Assembly (NCBI GenBank): GCA_009746045.1
Contig: RPFO01001044.1
Span: 55,001-119,000 of the forward strand
DNA: 64,000 nt
From: Mesostigma viride
Taxonomy: Eukaryota > Streptophyta > Mesostigmatophyceae > Mesostigmatales > Mesostigmataceae
Direction of reading: 5' to 3'
The notes beneath the pieces were generated by a model, which saw nothing but the letters and a program-made list of their open reading frames with translations, ran no database searches and was not told where the DNA came from. Below are positions 13,822 through 25,800 of the stretch, piece after piece; positions within the stretch are counted from its first letter, which is position 1, and each line of letters begins with the position of its first letter. The position numbers and the translations under genes were made by a program.

Positions 13822-14303
13822 AGCTGTTTTCGTGGTAGTGGTGGATGGAGAGGAGGATAGCTGCGAGAGTTGTTGCGTCTCGCGACTTAATAGACGAAGG
13901 GATATCCACAGCTGCCACGGGATTGGTCCGCGTCCTGTGGATAAGCGCGGCGCGAGCGCGACGCGCGCGTCCTGTGGATAAGCGCGGCGCAAATACGGAA
14001 CGGCGCGGCGCGAGTACGGACCGGTGCACGTCCACGGGATTCTGCCACGTGGCACGTGCCATTCCCGTGGTGACGGCGCCAGAAGTATAAATCTAAAACC
14101 GCGCCAAATTCAAATTTTTGCCAAGTCTCAACGGCTAAGTATTATTAAATTTGGACACTTGGGACGTGTGCAATTGTTAATTTTACTTTGATTGCAAGCA
14201 TGGAAAATAAGACATGATGTTCGTGTGAATTGTTTTCATTAAAAATATAATTACTCTTTAATTGTACACAAGTCCACGGGACTAGAGAGATTCTCTGAAC
14301 TAT

Positions 14304-15577
14304 TTACAGGGCACGCGGGGCGGCCAGTTGGTTCATGACAGCTGCATAGCAGGACTCTGCGGAGTCGTAGCGGAAAAACGGGAAGCACAGGTCGTGCTTG
14401 GAGTCCTTGCCCTCGCAGATGGGGCAGGAGACACTCTTGGTGCCAGCCTCCCGCAGAGTGTCGAGGACGCACTCGCTGCAGACGACGTCGTTGTCGATGC
14501 TGTGGCCGTTGGCGGTGAAGAGGTAGTGCGCCTTCTTGTTGCACACCTTGCAGGTCTTGGAGGGCACGTCCAACTGGTGGTTGCAGCCCATCTGCTTGCT
14601 GGCAGCCTTGACGCCGCAGAACTTGTTCTTCAGATGCTCGAACTCCTTGGTGCCGGGAGTGACGGTGCTGGTGAGGTTGGACTCGGACAGCGTGAAAGAG
14701 ACGAAGCTGAGGTGGGAGACATAGTTGCGCTTCTCGCACTCCCACTTGATCCTGGAGATCTCCTTGGTGAAGTCGCTCTTGAAGTTCTCGATGTCGACCT
14801 TGGGCTTCTTGATGGCGTCGTTGCGTCGTTGAACAGCCCGCAAGACCTCAGGTAGTCGTTTGTGTCCTCCTGCTTCCTCTTGTAGCCACCGCGAAGAAAG
14901 GGCTGGTCGCGCTCCTCGACCTTGACGTTGACCTTGCCAGGGTCGGTGGGGCCGGTGAGAGCAAAGTTCGGCTCAGAGACGGTGTAGGTGCCTGGCGTGG
15001 GCCACTTGATGAACTCGGCGGTGTCCTCCATATCCGGGTAGATCTGGAGCAGCTCGGGGAACCTCTTCTTCGTCCGCTCGTGCTCGAACGCGAACTGCTC
15101 GAATGCGGGGTCCCAGCAGCTGATGCAGTGCTCGGCCTTGCCGTTGCAGTCGATCTTGAGGAGATCCACACGAGTCGGCTTCTTGCACTTGGCGCAGTCC
15201 TTCGTGGGGATGCTCTTCAGCATGTTGTTCTGCTGAAGGTACTCGCACGAGTCGCAGAAATGGCCGTCGCACGGGGAAAAGCTGTGATTGTTGCGCATCT
15301 TGTAATCCTCGTCAAACTCGCAGAAGTGCTTGAGAGACCTCATCTTGTCGCAGCCGACGCAGCGAATGCGCTTCTTGTTCATCATGATGTTGCTCGTCTC
15401 GTAGTGATCCATCATGTCGTTCAAAACGCTGCGAGAAGCCTCAGGAAGGTGGACTTCGCATGCATGCTCGCCGGTGACTGGGTGGAAAAGAATGTTGAAG
15501 TGGCGAGTTTTCTTGACTTTGGGAGCACTGTGCGGCCCACGCTGGCGAGGAGCAGAGATGGCGGAGGAGGTAGCCAT
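14304..15577 (-). pseudogene. CxxC-rich zinc-binding protein, left-arm copy, frameshifted
   Basis: The ATG at 15,577 follows a TATA box (15,656-15,662) by about 80 nt. The frame runs through several CxxC pairs (CVGC, CDSC, CAKC, CISC) and then breaks near 14,818-14,828, where the left arm is 4 bp shorter than the right. The rest, with CNHQ, CKVC and CPIC clusters, continues in another frame to 14,304. The right-arm copy has no such shift but is split by a retrotransposon, so both copies are broken in different ways. The function is unknown; the many Cys pairs suggest several zinc sites. Confidence 0.85.
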
Positions 15578-16406
15578 TGGAGCTGGTTGGTTTTGGTTGC
15601 TGAGAGAGCTGGGTGGATGCGAGTGGGATGCGAGGCGAGGTGGTGCAAGTCCTGCATTTATACCCACGGGGCTGCAATTCCCGTGGTCTAGAAGAATTCA
15701 GCAGATCGACGGCTCGTGGCTCGCCACGAGGTTTGTAACGGGAAACGGTATGACGGTTACGAGGAAAATTTTCCCGTGGCCATACATTTTGAGCGTTATT
15801 TTGCCACGGGATTTGTAACGTAAAAAATCTTTCCCCGTGGCAAAAATATCCGACAGTTACTTTGCCGCGGGACCGGAATCGGATTTTTTTCTGTCCCCGT
15901 GGACGGATATTTTCGAGCGTTATTTTGCCACGGGATTTGTAACGTAAAAATTCTTTCCCGTGGCAAAAATATCCGACAGTTACTTTGCCACGGGGCTGAA
16001 TCGGTTTTTTTTCTGTCCCCGTGGACGGATATTTTCGAGCGTTATTTTGCCACGGGATTTGTAACGTAAAAATTCTTTCCCCGTGGCAAAATATCCGACA
16101 GTTACTCTGCCACGGGGCTCAAAACCGAAAATCCTTAATCCCCGTGGACGGATATTTCTGACCGTTACGCTGCCACGGGACTTGTAACGTAAAAAAACGC
16201 GTCCCGTGGATAAGGTTTCGGCGCATAAACGACGAACGCGCTTCCACGTAGCCAGATTGCCCGTGCAAGACCACGTAGATAGCCTGGCAGCCACGGGACC
16301 GTCTCGTCAACCAAGGCCTGCGCAGGTATAAAGACCAGACTTCCTCGTCTCCTCGCCACTCGCTCACCTCACATCAGCTCAGCACACCAAAACTCTCTCA
16401 CTGGAT
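15578..16406. promoter_or_regulatory. Divergent promoter region with repeated CCACGGG boxes (left arm)
   Basis: Lies between the divergent CxxC and RING genes. Each gene has its own TATA box (minus strand 15,656-15,662; plus strand 16,327-16,333), 75-80 nt before its ATG. Between them a unit of about 124 bp is repeated roughly three times (15,790-16,140). Each unit holds CCACGGGG/CCCCGTGG boxes, a GTAACG box and a gacagttac box separated by A/T-rich spacers. The regular array looks like clustered binding sites for a sequence-specific factor; that role is inferred. Confidence 0.75.
16327..16333 (+). promoter_or_regulatory. TATA box of RING gene (left copy)
   Basis: TATAAAG, 74 nt before the ATG at 16,407; mirrored at 19,816-19,822 on the other strand for the right copy. 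Confidence 0.8.
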
Positions 16407-17591
16407 ATGGCTTCCCGCCCCAGATACGCAGCTAGCTACAACTTTGGCCGTGGTGTTACTGGAGCTAGTGGCAGTGGCAGTGGAAGTGGCAGGGGAAAGC
16501 GACGTGCTGCGAGGAACACGGCTACTGGAGAAGCAGGTTTGTGACGAGCCTTTGTTTTTTTGCACCCAAAAGCGCTTTTTCTTGTCGTTTCCGCCTTTTG
16601 GTACTCATTTCTTGTTATGTTTTCTTGCCCCCACACACCCGTGCATGCAGAACTGACCGCTGAACAACGGCAGCTTCACAGGGCTAACAAGCCTGTGCCC
16701 GTGCACGATAATCACGGGGACTTCGACACAAGAAACAACGTGTTTCCCTATCTGGAGAACACTTTCAAGGTGGCGAAGCTCGTCCTGGACTTGAGCAAGA
16801 TCGAATGCGCCATTTGCGCGGAGGAGAGAGACAAGTATGTCACTCTCATGCTGGAGAACGAGCCCGCGCACGCATGCTCCATCATCATCTGCGACACCTG
16901 TGCCACTACCAAGCTTCACACGTTCAGAAACCAGTGCCCGCAGTGCCGCAAGCCGCTGAGCTCGTCTGGGCAGCTGTTCGTCCCCAACCCGCAGCTCAAC
17001 AGCCTGGCGTCGAGGACGCAGTACAGGGCCTGCGAACACCCCGGCTGCTTTACGATCATCCCAAGCAACATGATGGCGGCGCACGAGGAGGAGTGCGAGT
17101 ACAACGTCTACACCTGTGGCAACACCGTCTCGTTCCGCCTGCTGGACAACGAGACGCTTTCTTCCAAGATGTGCTGCGGCTATGAGGGCAAGAAACGCGC
17201 CGTCGAGGAGCACATGGAGACTTGCCCGGAGGCTGAGTCTGCGAAGAAGCTTAGCGCAATGATGGGCGTGTTTGACAAGGTGGAGGCGCTCTCAGCTGCA
17301 ATGGAGCGCGACAGCCCAGACGTCTTCAAGCGCATGGCTCAGTTGTTTGGGGTGACCACGGAGAAGGCCAGGCGCATCCTTGCCAGCCTGCCTGGAGCGA
17401 GTGCTGCCGGCCCTTCTTCCCAGCGTGCTCCTCGTCCAGGGGAAGCAGTGGACACAGCAATCCCCGTCGACGCCCCCACTGACCCAATCAGTGATCTCGT
17501 GGACGCCATAGACGCTGACGTTGCTGCACAGGGCGTCGACGACGAGGCTGCAGACCCCACCTGGACTCCGGCTGGCAACCAGGACGACTGA
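16407..17591 (+). CDS. RING and TRAF-type zinc-finger protein, spliced (left copy)
   Basis: Probable E3 ubiquitin ligase of 356 residues after removal of one intron. Exon 1 (16,407-16,536) encodes a Gly/Ser/Arg-rich N-terminus. A 114-nt intron (16,537-16,650) starts GTTTGT and ends in a pyrimidine-rich tract and GCAG. Exon 2 begins at 16,651 and stays in frame (phase 1). The RING-like cluster is at residues 96-142 (CAIC, HAC, CDTC, CPQC). A TRAF/Siah-like finger follows (C171, C176, H188, C192), with a further Cys/His group near residues 213-235. The C-terminus is acidic and Ala/Asp-rich. The TATA box lies 75 nt upstream. The right-arm copy differs by about one residue. Ligase activity is inferred from the RING fold only. 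Confidence 0.88.
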
Positions 17592-18557
17592 ACAGTTACA
17601 GCTGACAGCATTGGATGTCAAAAACCCCTCTAGTTTAGAGACAAGGGCCATAGTTAGAAACCAGCCCATCCACGGGGTTTAGGTGACAGGCAGTAGAAGA
17701 AACACCCCACACACTGGGGACTTGGACAGGAAAGATGTGGATGTTTGTAATAAAGATGTGGATGTTTGCAAAACCAGTTTGAAAAAATATCTAAGCTGCA
17801 CATTAGTATAAGTATGGTAAGTTTCCAGCAGGCCACGTGGCAGCCACAAAGCCCGATCCCCGTGGTAGCCGGCGCAGTACGGATCCCGTAGGAATCCACG
17901 AGATATTTCCGAGATATTTCCGAGATATTTTAGATATTTTCAGATATTTTGAAAATATCCCAGGGACCCCGTGGACTCCCAGGGGAATCGTAACCGAAAA
18001 TCGGACTCGCGGCCGGCGATCGGAGGAGCCACCACGGGAAAATCCCGTTTTTTTTTCGGGTGTGTCCTCAGAACGTTCTGAGGACACACCCGAAAAAAAA
18101 ACGGGATTTTCCCGTGGTGGCTCCTCCGATCGCCGGCCGCGAGTCCGATTTTCGGTTACGATTCCCCTGGGAGTCCACGGGGTCCCTGGGATATTTTCAA
18201 AATATCTGAAAATATCTAAAATATCTCGGAAATATCTCGGAAATATCTCGTGGATTCCTACGGGATCCGTACTGCGCCGGCTACCACGGGGATCGGGCTT
18301 TGTGGCTGCCACGTGGCCTGCTGGAAACTTACCATACTTATACTAATGTGCAGCTTAGATATTTTTTCAAACTGGTTTTGCAAACATCCACATCTTTATT
18401 ACAAACATCCACATCTTTCCTGTCCAAGTCCCCAGTGTGTGGGGTGTTTCTTCTACTGCCTGTCACCTAAACCCCGTGGATGGGCTGGTTTCTAACTATG
18501 GCCCTTGTCTCTAAACTAGAGGGGTTTTTGACATCCAATGCTGTCAGCTGTAACTGT
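17592..18557. other. Palindrome centre, 3' flanks of the two RING genes
   Basis: The two RING genes converge on this 966-bp segment. It holds an AT-rich part with repeated gagatattt/agatatttt words (17,905-17,960 and mirror) and a perfect palindrome around 18,074/18,075, flanked by runs of T and A. Identical 169-codon frames read across the centre on both strands because the sequence is its own complement; I do not treat them as genes. Confidence 0.8.
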
Positions 18558-19742
18558 TCAGTCGTCCTGGTTGCCAGCCGGAGTCCAGGTGGGGTCTGCA
18601 GCCTCGTCGTCGACGCCCTGTGCAGCAACGTCAGCGTCTATGGCGTCCACGAGATCACTGATTGGGTCAGTGGGGGCGTCGACGGGGATTGCTGTGTCCA
18701 CTGCTTCCCCTGGACGAGGAGCACGCTGGGAAGAAGGGCCGGCACCACTCGCTCCAGGCAGGCTGGCAAGGATGCGCCTGGCCTTCTCCGTGGTCACCCC
18801 AAACAACTGAGCCATGCGCTTGAAGACGTCTGGGCTGTCGCGCTCCATTGCAGCTGAGAGCGCCTCCACCTTGTCAAACACGCCCATCATGGCGCTAAGC
18901 TTCTTCGCAGACTCAGCCTCCGGGCAAGTCTCCATGTGCTCCTCGACGGCGCGTTTCTTGCCCTCGTAGCCGCAGCACATCTTGGAAGAAAGCGTCTCGT
19001 TGTCCAGCAGGCGGAACGAGACGGTGTTGCCACAGGTGTAGACGTTGTACTCGCACTCCTCCTCGTGCGCCGCCATCATGTTGCTTGGGATGATCGTAAA
19101 GCAGCCGGGGTGTTCGCAGGCCCTGTACTGCGTCCTCGACGCCAGGCTGTTGAGCTGCGGGTTGGGGACGAACAGCTGCCCAGACGAGCTCAGCGGCTTG
19201 CGGCACTGCGGGCACTGGTTTCTGAACGTGTGAAGCTTGGTAGTGGCACAGGTGTCGCAGATGATGATGGAGCATGCGTGCGCGGGCTCGTTCTCCAGCA
19301 TGAGAGTGACATACTTGTCTCTCTCCTCCGCGCAAATGGCGCATTCGATCTTGCTCAAGTCCAGGACGAGCTTCGCCACCTTGAAAGTGTTCTCCAGATA
19401 GGGAAACACGTTGTTTCTTGTGTCGAAGTCCCCGTGATTATCGTGCACGGGCACAGGCTTGTTAGCCCTGTGGAGCTGCCGTTGTTCAGCGGTCAGTTCT
19501 GCATGCACGGGTGTGTGGGGGCAAGAAAACATAACAAGAAATGAGTACCAAAAGGCGGAAACGACAAGAAAAAGCGCTTTTGGGTGCAAAAAAACAAAGG
19601 CTCGTCACAAACCTGCTTCTCCAGTAGCCGTGTTCCTCGCAGCACGTCGCTTTCCCCTGCCACTTCCACTGCCACTGCCACTAGCTCCAGTAACACCACG
19701 GCCAAAGTTGTAGCTAGCTGCGTATCTGGGGCGGGAAGCCAT
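18558..19742 (-). CDS. RING and TRAF-type zinc-finger protein, spliced (right copy)
   Basis: Mirror copy of the gene at 16,407-17,591. Exon 1 is 19,742-19,613, the intron 19,612-19,499 and exon 2 19,498-18,558. All splice signals, the RING cluster and the TRAF-like finger are kept. One residue in the C-terminal linker differs (Ala to Gly). This is the only palindrome gene intact in both arms. Confidence 0.88.
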
Positions 19743-20574
19743 ATCCAGTGAGAGAGTTTTGGTGTGCTGAGCTGATGTGAGGTGAGCGAGTGGCGAGGAG
19801 ACGAGGAAGTCTGGTCTTTATACCTGCGCAGACCTTGGTTGACGAGACGGTCCCGTGGCTGCCAGGCTATCTACGTGGTCTTGCACGGGCAATCTGGCTA
19901 CGTGGAAGCGCGTTCGTCGTTTATGCGCCGAAACCTTATCCACGGGACGCGTTTTTTTACGTTACAAGTCCCGTGGCAGCGTAACGGTCAGAAATATCCG
20001 TCCACGGGGATTACAATTTTTCGGTTTCGAGCCCCGTGGCAAAGTAACTGTCGGATATTTTTGCCACGGGGAAATAATTTTTACGTTACAAATCCCGTGG
20101 CAAAATAACGCTCGAAAATATCCGTCCACGGGGACAGAAAAAAATCCGAATCCAGCCCCGTGGCAAAGTAACTGTCGGATATTTTTGCCACGGGGAAAGA
20201 ATTTTTACGTTACAAATCCCGTGGCAAAATAACGCTCGAAAATATCCGTCCACGGGGACAGAAAAAAATCCGATTCCGGTCCCGCGGCAAAGTAACTGTC
20301 GGATATTTTTGCCACGGGGAAAGATTTTTTACGTTACAAATCCCGTGGCAAAATAACGCTCAAAATGTATGGCCACGGGAAAATTTTCCTCGTAACCGTC
20401 ATACCGTTTCCCGTTACAAACCTCGTGGCGAGCCACGAGCCGTCGATCTGCTGAATTCTTCTAGACCACGGGAATTGCAGCCCCGTGGGTATAAATGCAG
20501 GACTTGCACCACCTCGCCTCGCATCCCACTCGCATCCACCCAGCTCTCTCAGCAACCAAAACCAACCAGCTCCA
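19743..20574. promoter_or_regulatory. Divergent promoter region with repeated CCACGGG boxes (right arm)
   Basis: Right-arm counterpart of 15,578-16,406. TATA boxes are at 19,816-19,822 (minus, RING gene) and 20,490-20,496 (plus, CxxC gene). The CCACGGGG/CCCCGTGG plus GTTACG array is kept. It differs from the left arm by several substitutions and small indels, more than the coding sequence does. Confidence 0.75.
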
Positions 20575-21249
20575 ATGGCTACCTCCTCCGCCATCTCTGC
20601 TCCTCGCCAGCGTGGGCCGCACAGTGCTCCCAAAGTCAAGAAAACTCGCCACTTCAACATTCTTTTCCACCCAGTCACCGGCGAGCATGCATGCGAAGTC
20701 CACCTTCCTGAGGCTTCTCGCGGCGTTTTGAACGACATGATGGATCACTACGAGACGAGCAACATCATGATGAACAAGAAGCGCATTCGCTGCGTCGGCT
20801 GCGACAAGATGAGGTCTCTCAAGCACTTCTGCGAGTTTGACGAGGATTACAAGATGCGCAACAATCACAGCTTTTCCCCGTGCGACGGCCATTTCTGCGA
20901 CTCGTGCGAGTACCTTCAGCAGAACAACATGCTGAAGAGCATCCCCACGAAGGACTGCGCCAAGTGCAAGAAGCCGACTCGTGTGGATCTCCTCAAGATC
21001 GACTGCAACGGCAAGGCCGAGCACTGCATCAGCTGCTGGGACCCCGCATTCGAGCAGTTCGCGTTCGAGCACGAGCGGACGAAGAAGAGGTTCCCCGAGC
21101 TGCTCCAGATCTACCCGGATATGGAGGACACCGCCGAGTTCATCAAGTGGCCCACGCCAGGCACCTACACCGTCTCTGAGCCGAACTTCGCTCTCACCGG
21201 CCCCACCGACCCTGGCAAGGTCAACGTCAAGGTCGAGGAGCGCGACCAG
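20575..21249 (+). pseudogene. CxxC-rich protein, right copy, 5' part before retrotransposon
   Basis: The start at 20,575 lies 80 nt after a TATA box. This part has 225 codons with CVGC, CDSC, CAKC and CISC pairs. It is cut after the codons for ERDQ by the LTR element starting at 21,250, inside which the frame stops at once. The remainder of the gene lies at 29,429-30,031. Apart from the insertion the reading frame looks undamaged. Confidence 0.9.
21245..21249. repeat. Target-site duplication, left copy (accag)
   Basis: The 5-bp sequence accag is found on both sides of the LTR element (also at 29,424-29,428) and only once at the uninterrupted left-arm site. Confidence 0.95.
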
Positions 21250-21893
21250 ATTTAGATGAACGCGGATCAGTGAGTTTCTGGTCTTCCCAAGATGTGATGA
21301 ATGGAGCCATGGTTTCAACCAGCGGCTTTTAACCTTTACCACAGTTGCCTCACTACCCTGTGGTCACTAGCCTGAGGCGGCAGCACCCACGGACGGTGTT
21401 GGGAAAAGACGCTTGGCCACTGCTGTGTCCGAGCCTTTCTAGGTCTCACCATTGCTGCCAGGCCTTGCACGCCTTGGCAGGTCCGCCACTGTCAATTTCC
21501 TTGGTTGCATCAATCCAGGACGTCTGTCCTTCCATGAATGACAGTAACGCTCTGGATTTATCCGTCATGACAAGTACCCGTCCATCCCAGGCCTGCAGGA
21601 CTGCCAGTCCTGAAGTCCTGTGACATTCTTGGTACCATCAACCAATATTGACCACAGTACCTCCTAGTGACAGTCGGTCCTGTGACACGTAACGTGTGAT
21701 GGTTCACCCAACACTGCCACGTGCCCTGTCCCTCACGTGTCCTTAGTCCTGGTACTGCTGTAGCGTCCGGCGGCATTACTTCGGGACTTGATAACTCTCA
21801 AGTTCCTTGTCCAAATGAGGCGTTTAGCACGGCGTTGGAAAGGCCACTTCAAGTATGATATGCTTAGCATATTGCATCACCAATATGCTAACT
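21250..21893. repeat. LTR (3' LTR of the element), 644 bp
   Basis: Identical to 28,780-29,423 except for one base that I noticed (aacgtgtg here, aacttgtg there). Begins atttagatgaac, ends atgctaact. Confidence 0.95.
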
Positions 21894-22857
21894 CCAACCC
21901 TTTCTTGTTTTGGAGCTGCAAGCTTCACACCATGACCAACCCATTCCTTGCTGCCTTGTGAAATGGACACCTGGTTACCCTGGACTTATAATAAGCCTCA
22001 TGAGCACCCCTTTTGCCACCTTAATGGTATCCTCTTTTAGGGATCTATGGTTCAACCCTGCCATCTGATCATTAACTTGACCTGCAGGTCATCCCCAACC
22101 CTTTCTTTTGCAACTGTACCTTGGCTTGGGCTTAAAGGAGGATATTGAATATTCCTTAGGCAACATATCCTGGATATCTGAATGAGAGGCCCTGACTACA
22201 GGAAACGTATTACAGTGAGTTCCTGGTCTTCCCAGTTATCACTGGCGCCCGTTTCATGGCGCCCGCCCCGAGCGTTCCAGGCATCATCCATCCAAATGTT
22301 CACCAATGGAAACCACTTCAACACCACTGTGCCACTGCTTGATGGGGAGCCCATGTCATCACTGGGTGTTAAAGCCCAGGAGTCATACATACCAGGCTGT
22401 GGCTCAACTAGGGAATCGAACCCTACCCCAGAACCCCAGGTTAAACTTAACCTGGTCACATGACAGACAACAAGAGAGATTGGCATACAACATGATTATG
22501 TTTTATTATAGAATATCCACCAAAACCAATGTTGAGTGTTCCCAGTGGACCAGCCTGCACCAGCAAGGCCCAACTGTCAGGTTACAACACCATAATATCC
22601 AAGGTTGTCACTTATTCACAGCTAAAGAAAACTAAACAAGAGAGATATATACAAACAACCTGGAAGAACTCTCAACATGGCCTGCCCTGTCATGGCCTAA
22701 CTGCCCGAGGCCAAAGGCATCCCACTGTGCTAATCCTTTACAGGAAGAGCTTGCTCCTGTTGAGCCTTCTACCTGCTTGGTGACAGGTAGGCTACCTGTT
22801 GCCCTCCCCCCTGGGGACAACAGCACTGGTCAGCCACCAACTGGCAAAGGCTGGACT
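21894..22857. other. Retrotransposon 3' untranslated part with polypurine tract
   Basis: On the minus strand the sequence next to the 3' LTR reads AACAAGAAAGGGTTGG, a suitable polypurine tract. The rest (about 0.95 kb) between the pol stop and the LTR has no supported frame. Confidence 0.6.
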
Positions 22858-25800
22858 TCAAGTCCCACCAGAAAAGGGGTCCATGAGCCCTTTGAGCACA
22901 GGGTATTGTAGCTCAGCCTTGCTCTCCAGCTTGGTGAGGGCGTCTGCTGGGTTGTCAACACCAGGCACATGTTCAAGATGAGCAAGGTAAGACATCTCCT
23001 TCAGCAACAAATAATCCAGATCCCTGCTCCTGGCGAGCTGTCTGTGCACAAACTGCACCATGCCCATGCTGTCTGTCTTGACCAGTGTGTGCAGCTGCAA
23101 GCTACAGGAAGCTACCTGACAGAGCTGGTAGAATAACTCCCTGAGGTAAAGAGCAGTGTGTAGCCCCTCACATATTGCCCTGCACTCAGCAATGTCACTG
23201 CTGGGCGTCACCCTGTTCTGTAACCTACTGTACCAGCTGACCAGAGAAGTGTGCTCCTGTTGTAGTGTAATGAGTGCTGCTGCCCTACCCCTGACATCCG
23301 TCACCTTCCTGCTGTCCATGGAACTGTCCACAAAAAGCACCATGTTGAGTGGTTTGTACAAGTCCACAGCTGCCAGTATGAGTGGAGGTGAGCTCCTGAC
23401 AGACTCAACCACCTGCTCTGCCCCTACCTCAACCAGCTGAGCATCTGTGAGCCTACTCAGCACCAACAAATCTGGGGCACAAATGCTAGCTAGCCAAGCC
23501 AACATTCCCCTGATTGTGGCACACCTGGCCTGGGTAATGGGCTGCTGGAGGGCATCAATGATCTGCTGAGGATAGTTGTTGCCACCCTCCATCTTGATAA
23601 ACCAAGTACCTGCCCTCTTGATCAGCGTGGCCTGCATTCCACAAAACACCATGGGCTCATCCTGCTTCATGTGCTGGACCTTTCCTAACTCAAACCTCTT
23701 CTGGATCTTGGACAGTACTGAATCCACCCACTCAGGAGGCCCTAAAAGGTGCAGGTCATCTCCATGCAGAGATGCAAACACAGGCAACCCTTCATGAGTA
23801 CTCTGGAACAAGCAAGGATCAACTGGAGACACAGTAAAGCCACAGTGAGTTTTCAGAAACTTTTCCAGGCTCTTTCTCCAGATGATAGGGCTGGACCTGA
23901 GACCCTCCAAACCCTTGAGTATTCTGAGATATTTTGACTTGATCTCTGCTCTCCACACCTTGGGCACTGTTACAAAGAAGGGAGGGATATCACGCCACGT
24001 CTCCTTGGCCTGCTCCACATCACCCTTGAGAAAAGCCCTCTTGAAATCAATCAGCACAGAGCTGTACGCAATGCCCTTGACCAGGAAAGACAGATATATA
24101 CACAGAACAATCCTCCAGGTATCATGCAGCATCCCAGGCGTATACAACTCCTCATCTGTCAGCTCCCCCGTGCCATGGTACTCAGTCACAACTGGCCTCA
24201 CATGTGGCACCTGCACCCCGTCTATCTCCTTCAGCTTGAGCACAAACAAGAGCCTTAGCAACTGATGCTCCCTGGGCAACTCATCCACAGGCTCAGCACA
24301 GTTAGACACTATCCAGTCATGCCCACTGGAGACAAACCCTAGAATCCATGCCTTAGCCATCTTGGGGCTTTGCATCAACTCTACCAACTGGTGCCAGGAA
24401 ATAGGACTGTGACCAGCAATCTGGTACTTGTGCACCCCCAAGTCCCGTGGATCTAGGGTGGTTGGGATGATCAACAAGTCCTCAGCAATGGGCTCCTTGC
24501 CTTCAGGCCCCACACTCTGCTGCCCCTTCACAGCCTTGACTGCCACAGCTAGACCCTTGGAGTAGTGATATCTCTGGAGGGGCAAACTGCCGTGACCTTC
24601 TAGTGCAAGCTCATCTGCTGACAGAGTCACTCCTGGCATGCACAAGAAATTCTGGCCCAAAATGGCAGGCCCCTGGTACCCTTCCACCACACAGAACGCA
24701 GTGGGGACACCCAGGATAGGCACAGTCACTTCCCCTAGGATCTTCATTGTTACAGTGCCCGTAAAGTCACTCACTGCCCTGCAGCCAGCCTTATTCACCT
24801 TCAGGCCCTGAGCATCCTCCACCCTGATGATAGACACCTCTGAGTTAGTATCCACTTCTAGGGTAGCAGCCCAGCAAGAACCCCATTCAGTCAACTTAGA
24901 TACCTTGGGATCCTTGTGCTTGTTGAACATGAGCGACCGGACAATGTCTGCCATGAGTGGCCTCTTGGACCCTGGTGCAGGCCCAGCCCCCGTTGGCTCC
25001 ACCACAGGTGATGCAGTTGCCTCCTGCACCTCATCATCATCAGAGGGATAGCCACCTCCCACGTCAGTGACAGGCACATCAACTACCTGGTCCTTAACCT
25101 GGCCCTCCAGCCAACACTGGGGTCCAGGCCCGTCTGCAGGCCAGATTGCATGTGGCTTGCGTTCCTTGACGTTGGCCCAGCTCAACCTGTAAACATGCCT
25201 GGGATTACTCTCCAAGGCCACAAGGCAGGAACGATTGGCATCTTCCACACAGGTCACCACCCCGTTCTGCCACTTGCCCCTCTTGCCCTGCATTGATGGC
25301 TCCTTCCACATTCTGACCTTCAGCCCCACCTGAGGCCTCAGCACATTCCAGCCCCTATCCTTGCGTCTCAACTGAGCAAACACCCTGTCTGCTTTCCTCA
25401 AGCAAGCCTGGACCACTTCCTGGGCTAGCATCCCAAACTGCAGTGCTACAGGATTGACAGCCACCCCGTCATAATAGTAGTTTATTCTGAGGTTCAACTG
25501 TTCTTCCACCTGCCTGGTCCACACTGCCCTCTCCAAAGCAGATGCTACCAGTGGCACCTTAGGTTCTGCCAGCACTACGGTCTTGACCTCCCTGATGGAT
25601 CTCTCCACAGCACCTTGCTGTCCATGGCTCTCCCTGGGCGTGACCAGCAGCTTGCATGGCAGTTGCTCCTGCTGTGACAGTAGGCACTCAAACTGAATAT
25701 CAGCCTGTACTGTCTTGTACACCCCAAAGCCTGGTAAGAGAGTCTGCAAGCCCAGCAGCAGGGTATTCCCCTTCATATCTGGCAGAATCTGGAGCAGCCT

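Larger units (their letters stand above)
11178..18074. repeat. Left arm of giant palindrome (about 6.9 kb)
   Basis: The left arm matches the reverse complement of the right arm over its whole length. In the outer part homology begins at actacaaaaacc (11,178), matching ggtttttgtagt ending at 33,160. Near the centre, positions pair as x + x' = 36,149 without gaps: for example the spliced RING gene is at 16,407-17,591 and at 18,558-19,742. Arms differ by scattered substitutions and small indels, more in the promoter arrays than in coding sequence. Three of its four genes carry frameshifts relative to the right arm. Confidence 0.97.

Noticed and set aside
17803-18346. Two identical 169-codon frames on opposite strands across the palindrome centre
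   Set aside because: They exist because the sequence is its own reverse complement; no promoter, no domain, and they read through AT-rich repeats.
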